From Isochrysis galbana (taxonomy: Eukaryota > Haptophyta > Isochrysidales > Isochrysidaceae), in the NCBI GenBank assembly GCA_018136815.1, contig CM030933.1, forward strand, positions 3,521,144 through 3,585,143: DNA of 64,000 nucleotides, in the 5' to 3' direction. The position numbers and the translations under genes are program-made. Position 1 is the first letter of the stretch; every line of letters starts with the position of its first letter. Under the pieces are notes generated by a model that searched no databases, was not told the DNA's origin, and saw only the letters and a program-made list of their open reading frames with translations. This document shows, in pieces, positions 55,922-64,000 of the stretch.

Positions 55922-57421
55922 GTTCGAAGCGTCTGCTCACGTCAACCGAGGTGCTGAATGGCGACTGGGAGGTCGACAAGGTGATCGGCATGGTTCGTCG
56001 TGCAGGAGCCACACATGTGGCAGTCCGCTGGCGGGGCTATGGCGCTGAAGGCGACACGTGGGAGCGCGAGGCCAACGTCCACCCGGCGTCAAAGATCGCA
56101 GAATTCAACGAGGACTTTGACGTGCATTTTGGGATGGCGTACGTGCGCAACACGATCCTTAACTCGATGCTAGGTAAGACCCTCCGTGACCGTGTCCCAC
56201 GTATCACAGGGTGTCTTGTGCCATTTGTGGTTCTATACAGTTAGTGTGCCTTGTGTGGCAGTGTCCCCAAGGTATCTTTTAATCATCTTGTCATGGCAAA
56301 CCTTAATTCAGATCTTTTATATATGTGTGATCAGCTAAGTTTATACTTGGTTGACCCATGGGGGGGCACGAGCCCCCCCCTCTCTCCACTCCTCCCCTGC
56401 CATGGGGGAGGAACCACCCATCCTCCTGGCACGCCTGATGGCTTGCCAGGAGGCTACAGCCCTACTGACCCACTCCCTTCCCCACAGGCTCGCCCCATTC
56501 GCCCATCCTGGCCCCTCAAGACCAGCCCATCGCTCCAACCCCCCCTCCCCCCCTGGTCGACAGGCAGACAGGTGCAGATTGGGGGCCCCAGAGGCTCGGG
56601 AGCGCCGGCGAGGGAGAGGCAGGGGAGGCCAGGGCCCCGCCCTAGCCTCCTCTGCCCCCTGAGCTGGCCTCCAAGAGCCTCCAGGGGCCGCCAGAGGGCA
56701 GCTGGAGGCCTGCCGCAGGCGCGCCATCGCGCGTGCCTGCAGGAGAGGGGAGAGAGAGCGCGGAGAAGGGGGTGGGCGGAGCGAGAGCTCCGCTCACCGA
56801 AAAATAGGTAAGTCCCGCACCTGTTTACAGGATAAGTCGGGACTGAGGCCGCCGCCCACTCGGAGACACAGGAGGAAGGGGGGGAATGATCACCGGGGGG
56901 TGGCGCGGGCCACCGGACCATATCTAAGCCCTTCACCCCTATCCCCCTAGTAGTGCACGGGGGGAGTCGCCTTATGGCGGGGGGAGAAGGGCCGGGGGAG
57001 TGGGGGTGTAGAAAGTTTTTTCCTACGTGAGTAGAAAGTAGAGGGTCCACGGCCGCGTGTGCGGTGAGACTATTAAAAGGTTTAATTTAATTTAATTGAT
57101 ATATGTGTGATGTGTGATGCACACAGCCTTAGCATTAGCCTTACTTACAGAGCTACATAGCCATATCATTATCATTTTTTCATCATGGGGTCATGCCAAA
57201 TCAATTTGATAAAATACGCCGATCACGACTCACGAGAGAAGGAGGTGTATGGCAACAGCACATTTACATATTGACTCGTGCTCTTTCGTCTTCGTTGTGT
57301 TCTAGCTCAAGCCCTAGCTCCGCCGCCTCCGCACAAATGGTGGAGTGTCAAGGAATCTAGCACAGCGTTGCTTTCATCAGGATGCATGTACTCGCAAGTT
57401 GCGAGCCCCCTCGCAGAGTGA
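55922..57421 (+). CDS. Chromodomain protein (3' exons), LINE derivative in intron
   Basis: An exon at 55922-56173 follows a TGTGTTTGCAG acceptor and encodes NGDWEVDKVIG, AVRWRGYGAEGDTWEREANV and IAEFNEDF, a complete chromodomain with aromatic-cage Trp/Trp positions and the WRGY..E.DTWE core. It ends at a strong CTAG/GTAAGA donor. The next candidate exon, 57306-57421, follows TTGTGTTCTAG and joins in phase ([20 protein letters not shown], ending ASPLAE). The 1132-bp intron holds the 767-bp element at 56332. Chromodomains read methylated histone tails or target retroelement integrases; with no integrase here a host gene is likelier. The 5' exons are not resolved, and the last exon overlaps the convergent GNAT gene by 65 bp. 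Confidence 0.6.
56332..57098 (+). mobile_element. Non-autonomous LINE derivative with 13-bp TSD
   Basis: The TSD ATATATGTGTGAT lies at 56319-56331 and 57099-57111. It starts CAGCTAAGTTTATACTTGG and ends GAGACTATTAAAAGG then TTTAATTTAATTTAATTG. It is homologous throughout to 50198-50952 and lies in the sense orientation within a predicted intron. Confidence 0.88.
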
Positions 57422-58070
57422 GTGCGCGGACAATTTGTGTGGGCGAGGCAATGATGCGGAATGTCCCGTGACTAAGCGTGACGTCTACTGATTCATCGAG
57501 CTCTTTCAGATTTTCAGGCGGCTCGAATTCAGTCCTCACGCGCACAATACTTCGTGAGTCTTTGGCATCAGCTGTGTAGCCTTCCCAACCATGAGTGAAG
57601 TCACAGTCTCTCAGCCGCTTCGCCTGCGTCACGCGCACTGAGGCGCCTCTTCCCCGCTTCGGCCGAAATCCCAGGCGCTGTAGCCCCAGGGCGACTAGTG
57701 GCTTGTTGATCACGCGAGTGCATGGCAGGATTTCCGCCTCGAGGCAGAGTCTCGTCCAGCCTGCCAGGAAACGCTGCGAGTGACCCTGTCCACGAAATCT
57801 CTCCTCGACGCGCATCCCACGCAGCGCGCTGCCATTGGTAAGACGTTCCAAAAGCATGAAGCCCACCTTGCTGCTCTTCACACTCCGCTCCTCCTCGAGG
57901 CAGGAGTCACTGATCAACAGCCGCATGCAGCGCAGCTCTGGGTGCCGATCAAGCGCAAGGGAGAACATGAGAGAATGGCCATCGCCCTGGTACTCTGCAA
58001 GCCTCCATCTTGAGCAGTGGCCAGAGCCAACCTTCTGAAGCCCTTCAAGCCAGGGCGGAGAGCCTCGCAT
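57357..58070 (-). CDS. GNAT-type N-acetyltransferase-like protein
   Basis: I chose ATG 58070 (MRGSPPWLEGL); the frame is open about 35 codons upstream without ATG, so an upstream exon or a plastid/mitochondrial leader is possible. The 237-residue product contains VGFMLLERLTNGSALRGMRVEERFRGQGHSQRFLAGW (written here only as landmarks VGFMLLERL and GMRVEERFRGQGHS). The second is the R/Q-x-x-G-x-G/A acetyl-CoA pyrophosphate loop of GNAT motif A. INKPLVALGLQRLGF follows, like motif B. The family transfers acetyl from acetyl-CoA to an amine; the substrate is unknown. Its 3' end overlaps the convergent last exon of the chromodomain gene. Confidence 0.55.
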   Translation of the reverse strand: MRGSPPWLEGLQKVGSGHCSRWRLAEYQGDGHSLMFSLALDRHPELRCMRLLISDSCLEEERSVKSSKVGFMLLERLTNGSALRGMRVEERFRGQGHSQRFLAGWTRLCLEAEILPCTRVINKPLVALGLQRLGFRPKRGRGASVRVTQAKRLRDCDFTHGWEGYTADAKDSRSIVRVRTEFEPPENLKELDESVDVTLSHGTFRIIASPTQIVRALTLRGGSQLASTCILMKATLC

Positions 58071-59372
58071 AGCGCGCGGCGTGCTATGCGCAGAACGGGC
58101 GGCCTGTTGTCGCCGCCTCGCGCCGAGTGTCTGCGACGGCGATGCGATGAGGGGATGAATCAAGAGAAGAGACACCGCGTGAACGGCTTCAGTAGATAAT
58201 GCAGCACATGGTGAGGCACATGTGAGCCAAACATCTAGTTATTAGGTATCTACTTGGCAAATCTCACTATTCGTATCTAATATGTTAGCCGATGTGCACT
58301 ATTAGTATCTAACACGTAAGCCGTGGCCGCCAAACCTAAAACAAAAAGGGCGATCGCAGATGCGACACCAATAGGCCGATGGGGAAGTAGAAGAAGAGAC
58401 TTCGACATCTCTTCATCTCTACTCTATTATATGGCGGCCGCGCTTTTCTCCCGCAGGATCGCGACGGCCGTTATCGCCATCCCCGCACGCAGTTTTGGAC
58501 TTCGACGGTCAACGTGCGAAGAAAAGAAAACACATTTTTCCGTGAGTGGTGCTCGCCTCCCTCCCTTCGGCTTTCTCACCCCACAGGAACTTGCATGGGC
58601 ATTGCACGCAATGCACGGCATGCTTTACGACAAAACAACAACGCGAAACAAACATCTCAATCCTCTCACATACGCACAAGGACAAACACCAACCACAATG
58701 TGCAGTTCTTTGAGGAAGCCTGGGTAGACTTAGGTTGACTGCTACCAGCAAGACGCGTAGTTGCACGAGACACAACGGGAAGGTGAAAAGAGCAGTCTTG
58801 ATGGCTCGTCACAGCGCGTGCACGCGCTCACACACGAAAAGAGAGAGATAAAAGAGAGGGTAGCAGTGCGAGCTGTACTCAGATGCTGAAGCCCGTAGCC
58901 CAGCGAAACAGCCCAACACGTCAATCAATCGATCACAGCGCCGATATCGAGCAAGTAGGGTGGTACGCGGAACGTGTTGTCATGGTATCGAGGAAGCATG
59001 ACAAAGCCGAGGGAATATCAACAACTGCTGACCGCTGCCACGCATGAATGACTAGCGGGTTGGGAAGGGAGCAATGGGCTCCCTAGGGCGCATGCAGAAG
59101 CGCGCCGCCCCCGGCGCGCATCAAAGTATCCCGTATTTTACGAGCTAACGCCAGCCGCGCTAGCCGCGTACATCGAGTTATGTAACGCTGAAATCCTGCA
59201 CCCGGGCAAACCAAGCATGCGGCTCGCCAAAGGTCTACTAGAGCAATTGGCCGATGTCGCACTGCAAGAACTGGATGAGCTCGGAAAGCAGACAGCAGCA
59301 AGGGGTCGGTGGTGGCTACTCGCAGACGTGTTATCCAGCATGGCTTGACGGACAACATGAGTAACTGACCGG
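58071..59372. other. Intergenic, nothing firmly recognised
   Basis: TAGTATCTAA-type direct repeats lie near 58240-58320. A plus-strand frame at 58434-58727 (MAAALFSRRIATAVIAIPARS) looks like a possible organelle-targeting N-terminus but leads nowhere recognisable. Confidence 0.3.
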
Positions 59373-60593
59373 TTAGGCCATGGCAGCGACAGCTGTCGCC
59401 TCTGAGAGCCAATCATCGAGACGGAGAGCCGTGTCCACGGGAGCAAGCGATTCGAACGTGTCTGCGGTCATGAGGCCAGGTTCGGTGACCAGATCGCACA
59501 CGGGAAGCCCATCAGCTTCACTGGGTGGAGGCTCCTCCCACGAGTGGGACAGCTCGCCCCAAACCTCGTGCCAGGTCGGAGGCTGCTCGTGGGCGGTGGA
59601 GTCAGAAAAGGCCTTGTCGTGAAACGCTTTCTCCTCTAGCATCGGTGGGACAGAGAGTGGACCCTCGATCACCCCGGTGGGGCTACCGTTGCCTGCAGCA
59701 ACGGCTTCCTCCGCCGTCATGTACTCAGACGGCATGCACATGAGGGAGTGGCTTGGGAGTGGGCCGAGGCTCGAGATGACCTCCATCGCGTCAGCGGCGT
59801 CGGTTGTCTCGTCTTCCTGCTTCGTGAGGCTAACACAGCGGCGGGCGACGCAAGCCTGCTTCTTGACGCCCTTTCCGCCAAAGCGAGGCTTGTCCGCACA
59901 GTTTTGGCAGGTACCACAGTCAGTAGCCTTGCAGGGTCCACACTTGCCGCAGCGCTGCAGACGAGCAACCTGACGGCGACCGTCGCCACGGGGCGAGCCG
60001 CCGGAATTTTTGCGGCCCAGTTTGACAGACAAATCGTCGGAGTCGCCCGTCATGAGCAAGCTGCCCAGATCCACCTGCTCAGGGGAGGTGCGTCGTGAGC
60101 AGGAGATGCAAAAGCCGGGGGGGGGGGGGGGGAAGCCGAGCTACTTATTTTAGTGGCAGGTAGGGCGGCGCGTGCACACCTCATTAGCAAAGGGTCGGGC
60201 CTTATCCCCAAAGTGCTCGTCAAAATCAAATGATGCCAGCAGGAATGCAGGAGGATCCACGCTCCCAGTGCTCCTATGCATGGCCTTCGCCCGTTTGCGC
60301 GGCGAGTCGCCTTTGTCCTCTCCTCGCGCGAGGATCTGGACACAGCGCCGCATCACGCATGCCTGCTTCTTCACGCCTGCGAGATGAGACGGGGTGGAAT
60401 CAATGAGGATGAAGTCGGGGAGCAAGAATTGGATACTTTTGATTCCTCATGTCCCCTCCACCACACCTGGGCCCTGAAACTTGGGCTTGTCCAGACAGTT
60501 GACGCAGGAGCCGCAGTCTTTGGCATTGCAACCCTCGCAGGAGCCGCAGCGAGCGAGGCGCTTGTTCTCAGACTTGCTCCTATCCCCCTGCAT
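59373..60593 (-). CDS. Tandem CXXC zinc-finger protein, three exons
   Basis: Exons are 60593-60467, 60376-60180 and 60074-59373. The introns (60466-60377, 90 nt; 60179-60075, 105 nt) are GT-AG and keep one frame. The product is 341 residues. The first CXXC domain is split by intron 1: Cys16, 19, 22, 27, 30, 33, then KPKFQGPGVKKQAC (49) and C54. The second lies in exon 3, about residues 150-188, with CGKCGPC, CGTCQNC, KPRFGGKGVKKQAC and RRC. Both carry the KFGG-like loop (KFQG, RFGG) and KKQ, features of CXXC domains that bind unmethylated CpG (as in CFP1, MLL, KDM2). No catalytic domain is present. The C-terminal about 150 residues are acidic and Trp/Pro-containing (TWHEVWGELSHSWEE), compatible with a transactivation region. 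A nuclear chromatin or transcription role is inferred. Confidence 0.85.
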
Positions 60594-61400
60594 GATCCTA
60601 GAAATCCCTTAAATGCACAAACTGCTCTGCTCTCTGCGAATTTGAAGGGAGGGAAGAGAAGGGGGGGGGAGCGTGAGAGAGCGTCAAGGGGGGCGGGGGG
60701 GCACAGGGAAGCAGCAGGCGGGGGAGTGGAGCGAAGAGCTGCGCGGGCAGGGGAATGAGGATGGTGCTCAAGCCCAGCGCTCCCAACCCGATCGTGGCGG
60801 CGGCGGCGCCCTCCATCCGGACAGGGCTTCTTCCCCCTCTTCCCCCCCCCCCCCCCCATGCTGCTCCTCTCACCTCTCTGCTGTGTCCGCAAGGGGGGGA
60901 GGAAGAGAAAAGAGAGGTGGTGGAGAGGGAACCGGAAGAGGGGACAGTTTCTCTCCCCAAAAACTCAATTGAAAGCAGTGTGAGAATTCACGTGTTTGCG
61001 AGGAGATCGGTCACAAGCTCAGAGGGGATGTATGCTTCGTGTGTGGAGTGGGGAGGCAGAGATTCGATGAATAAAGAGCCGCTGCAAAGAGGAAAGAGAA
61101 GGAACTGGCTCGTGCGTACCAGTTGTGCTGTTGTGGAAATCGGGGGAGAGGAGAGAGGGGAGAGAGAGGAGAGAGAGAGAGAGAGAGAGAGTCGTAGGGG
61201 GGGGGGGGGGGGGGGGGCGGAGAGGGGGGGGGCGGGGGGCAGCCAGTGGTCGGGGGAGAGGGGAGGAGCTGGGGGGAGAGGAAAGGGGGAAAAGAAAGAG
61301 AGAGTTCCGAGAGGAAGCGACCTCCCCTCTCTCGCTCGGTGGTTCGGTCAAAATCATCGAGGAGAGAGGGCCTTCACGCTGCTGCCGGGGGGGGGGGGGA
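60594..61400. other. Upstream region of the CXXC gene, GA/G-rich
   Basis: Purine-rich runs at 60645-60700 and 61150-61300 alternate with C runs. Open frames are compositional. It probably includes the promoter of the minus-strand CXXC gene. Confidence 0.4.
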
Positions 61401-61408
61401 GGGAGAGA

Positions 61409-61447
61409 AGAAGAAGAAGAAGAAGAAGAAGAAGAAGAAGAAGAAGC
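61409..61447. repeat. (GAA)n microsatellite
   Basis: About 13 uninterrupted AAG/GAA trinucleotides. Confidence 0.95.
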
Positions 61448-61509
61448 CATGGGAAGGCGAGGAAGGCGGAGGGAGGCAGAGCGGATATGTCGCGTCTTCT
61501 TCCCAGCCC

Positions 61510-61514
61510 TTCTC

Positions 61515-61568
<54 letters not shown>

Positions 61569-61645
61569 CCGGCCCTTAGGTAGAGAGGGGGGGCCTCGTT
61601 GATGAGGAACCCAGCAGAAAGGGGGGGGGGGAGAGTTTGAAAGCG

Positions 61646-61710
<65 letters not shown>

Positions 61711-61800
61711 AGCTCTTTAGTGGAGAGGGGGGGGCGGGGGGGCCTTGATGAGGAGAGCCCAGTAGCGGGTGGGGGGGAAGAGAGTGGAAATCCTGATCCG
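61510..61800. repeat. Two tandem ~145-bp units each with (CT)n
   Basis: Each unit is a CT run followed by GGTAGAGAGGGGGGG or TGGAGAGGGGGGGG, CCT.GTTGATGAGG or a variant, CCCAG.AG and a GGGGGG.AGAG tail. Confidence 0.7.
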
Positions 61801-62010
61801 TTTCAGAGCCATCTGCATCGCTCTCGGGCGCGATCTCGGAGGAGGACCTCCCCCCCCCCGCGCGGCCTCCTGATCCGATCGAAGGAATCCGATCCTTCTC
61901 GAACCCCCTCTCTGCCGCGGGGGGGTCATCACGGGGGATCCATTCCCAGTGATGAGCGTGTCGAAGACCTCTCTCCTCCTATCGATCTCTCTCTCTCTCG
62001 ATAGAGACGC

Positions 62011-62177
62011 GCTCTCCTAGCGCTCCTTGACTCTCTCCCCTCTCCCTAAGGGGCGGGGGGGGGGGGGGGCGGGGGGGGGGGCCTCGCGCGGCGATCGCGA
62101 GGTGGGCCCCGCCTCCGCGCACGCGCGCCCCCCTTAGGGAGAGGGGAAAGAGTAAAGAGGAGCGCTAGGAGAGAGAT
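62011..62177. repeat. Long imperfect inverted repeat (hairpin)
   Basis: The left arm (62011-62055) contains CTCCTAGCGCTCCTTGACTC and CCCCTCTCCCTAAGGGG. The right arm (62127-62177) is its reverse complement with small differences (CCCCTTAGGGAGAGGGG, then GAGGAGCGCTAGGAG). The about 70-bp loop is G-rich and holds a second palindrome (CTCGCG..CGCGAG). It may be a small foldback element. Confidence 0.75.
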
Positions 62178-62213
<36 letters not shown>

Positions 62214-62980
62214 TCGGGGGGGGGGGGGGAAGGGGCGGGGGGGAAGGAGGAGGGGGAGGATCGCGAGGGCGGCCATGGCATGATGTCATCAGAGCGCCAC
62301 CGCCGCTCTCTCCGCCCCCACCTGTCGCGTGGAAAGGGAAAAAGGAGGAGGGAGAGGGCGAGAGCCATTTGCCCCCCCGCCACACCCCGCTCTTCTTCCT
62401 CTATGTATCCTCGGAGGAAATATGGAGAAAAGTGGAATGTGGAAAGTGAGGTGGCCGCTGAGTTAGGGTTAGCAGTGTGTAGTGCAGCTAGGGTTAGCAA
62501 GGTGCGGCTAGGGTTGGCATGGTCGGGGCCGGTACCCGACGCAAAAATATGTGGTGTTGAGCGTTGAGCCTCTTGTAGCTTCTAAGTAGCAGCCCGGTCA
62601 CTCACGGACGGCAGGGTCAGGATGGGAAGGGGAAGGTAACTCCACTCGGAATGTGTGAATGTGTGGAATGTTGAATGTGAGGCCTAGATCAAAGTTCTCT
62701 ATGTGCGAATAGATCGATCGATAGATAGTGACTATAGCGATCGTGGATCGTGGAGGTGGAGGTGGAGAGCTTGAGCTTGCGGTTGGCTTGTCCTAGCTGG
62801 GAAACACAGCCGGGGCTTCTCCAAACACAGGAAACACAGTATGTGTTTGGGTTTCGTAGAAACACAGCCAAACACAGTCCCAAACACAGCGGGACAGCGG
62901 GGGGGGGGGTCTCGGGGTCTCTACCTCTATAACTCAAAACTATCTCTTCTAAGTATAGTGTATAGTGCTTTGTATATTGT
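62178..62980. repeat. Intergenic with telomere-like and AAACACAG motifs
   Basis: Three TAGGGTT-containing units occur at about 62462-62520. At 62808-62900 six or seven AAACACAG octamers in both orientations surround TATGTGTTTGG, a pattern like the AAATACAT cluster at 18545. No gene was recognised. Confidence 0.5.
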
Positions 62981-63148
62981 ATAAAATATGCCCCGCGCCC
63001 CGCGCCCCGCGCGCGGCTCCGCTGCTCCGCTCCCCGCTTCCCCCGCCCCCGCGCGCGGCCCCGCGCTACGCTCCCTTGTGACCGTGCGCGACCCCCCCTC
63101 CCCGCCCTCTCTCCTCCCTCATCCCCATGTTCAACCCCAACGTCGACC

Positions 63149-63637
63149 GTGCCTTGCGCGCGCGCGTGTGCAACGACGGGGCAGGCGAGGCAGACCGTGC
63201 CGACACCCCGCGGTGTCCCGCCCGCCAAGCCCGTTTCTGATCCCCAACCTCCACCCACCGTCGCTGGCCTCCGCTCGCTTCCAAATCCGGCGGCTCGGCG
63301 CCATCCCGTCGATCCAAGCCTCGCCGGTGATGTTTCTGAGCGAGAGGTCATCCTAGCCTCGTGGGACCAACTGTTTGAGGATGCCGTCTACGAGGTAGCC
63401 TCTCTCTACAGGAAGTCTGACGATTTCGATTTCGAGCTCATCCACGCCATTCTCAACGGCGGCCTCTCTCGAGCCGGCAATGTCTGGCACTACCGCGTGT
63501 TTTTCGAGAAGGAGCACGTGACCAAGTGGGCTCGGAGCCGCTTCTTCCTCGACTGCACCCTCCATCACCAAGTCCGAATGGGCAAAGAGCTTTCCGAGAT
63601 CAAGTTCCCCAAGGGCCTGGCCTCGGACAACGTCTAG
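63149..63637 (+). CDS. Hypothetical protein, start unresolved
   Basis: The frame is open to a TAG at 63637 without a clear ATG, so the start or a splice acceptor lies upstream or near 63260-63340. The C-terminal about 100 residues look like a folded domain: ILASWDQLFEDAVYEVASLY, FDFELIHAILNGG, NVWHYRVFFEKEHVTKWAR and FFLDCTLHHQVRMG. I do not recognise the family. The N-terminal part is Pro/Ala-rich and resembles a targeting or linker region. Confidence 0.45.
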   Translation: MPCARACATTGQARQTVPTPRGVPPAKPVSDPQPPPTVAGLRSLPNPAARRHPVDPSLAGDVSEREVILASWDQLFEDAVYEVASLYRKSDDFDFELIHAILNGGLSRAGNVWHYRVFFEKEHVTKWARSRFFLDCTLHHQVRMGKELSEIKFPKGLASDNV

Positions 63638-64000
63638 ACAGCATCTCGAGTTGCACCCTCTTGAGATGAGCACTCCCCGTGCGAATTGTTCGAGTTCTCT
63701 TTTCATTTAGCCGGTGGCTCTATCTGAAGGACCCCCTTATTAAGGTACAAACTTGCGATTTGACCTCAGAAAAGGGGACATCGCAGCCAGTCCCGCCCTT
63801 TCACCGCGCCCTCGCTCCTCTTCAGCCAAACCAAAGCAGGTGGTTGCACCCCACCCCACCGTACGAAGGCACGCAGACGTCCCATAGGAGGGAGGAGATG
63901 CGTCCACAGAGGCGGGCGGAGAGGCGCGCCGACGTCTCCTGACCGGACCACAACAAGGGCGTGGCAGCCACGGTGCCGCAATTGTCGCTGTCTCACGACG
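63638..64000. other. Window end, nothing recognised
   Basis: Short frames only; possibly the 3' untranslated region of the upstream ORF. Confidence 0.4.

Noticed and set aside
62462-62520. Interstitial telomere
   Set aside because: Only three scattered TAGGGTT units; not an array.

Overview
This window reads as nuclear DNA of a eukaryote, probably a unicellular alga or other protist. The evidence is GT-AG introns of about 67 to 160 nt that restore reading frames, proteins with eukaryotic architectures (7TM receptor, chromodomain, tandem CXXC zinc fingers, HRDC), long CT/GA microsatellites and a dense load of eukaryotic transposable elements. I cannot name the lineage from sequence alone. A stramenopile or haptophyte-like alga is only a guess.

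Layout. 432-1565 is a short non-LTR-type element with a 17-bp target-site duplication (TSD). 1715-6308 is a hAT DNA transposon whose transposase gene is split by a second hAT-type element (4086-5947). 6926-7777 (-) is a permuted-papain (YiiX-like) gene. 8.1-11.4 kb holds repeats and retroelement debris. 11419-12834 (-) is an unknown protein gene facing a 1.6-kb pyrimidine satellite. 15-18.5 kb holds hAT and LINE relics and a complete non-autonomous hAT. 19401-20888 (+) encodes a double-HRDC protein. 22424-23291 (-) is a glycerophosphodiesterase gene. 23597-24347 is a LINE derivative with a TA-flanked MITE inside it. 24909-27480 is an apparently intact autonomous hAT. 28.9-32.8 kb has an unknown two-exon gene plus hAT and Gypsy-like fragments. 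33954-35291 (+) is a sulfotransferase gene. 37287-43650 is a full-length LINE with one 2005-codon ORF. 46071-47837 (+) is a GPCR gene. 50198-50952 is a LINE derivative. 51800-54358 (-) is a FadE-type acyl-CoA dehydrogenase gene. 55922-57421 (+) is a chromodomain gene with a LINE derivative in its intron. 57357-58070 (-) is a GNAT gene, 59373-60593 (-) a three-exon tandem-CXXC gene, and 63149-63637 (+) an unknown ORF.

The host genes do not form a pathway and are singly transcribed. Six to seven of them have a long CT or GA tract just upstream of the start codon. The most informative content is the transposon stratigraphy: hAT in hAT, MITE in LINE derivative, LINE in a dispersed repeat, and LINE derivative in an intron. 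In each main case the boundaries are fixed by TSDs, terminal inverted repeats or reading-frame restoration. A LINE family with a conserved near-palindromic 5' leader links elements whose interiors are otherwise dissimilar.
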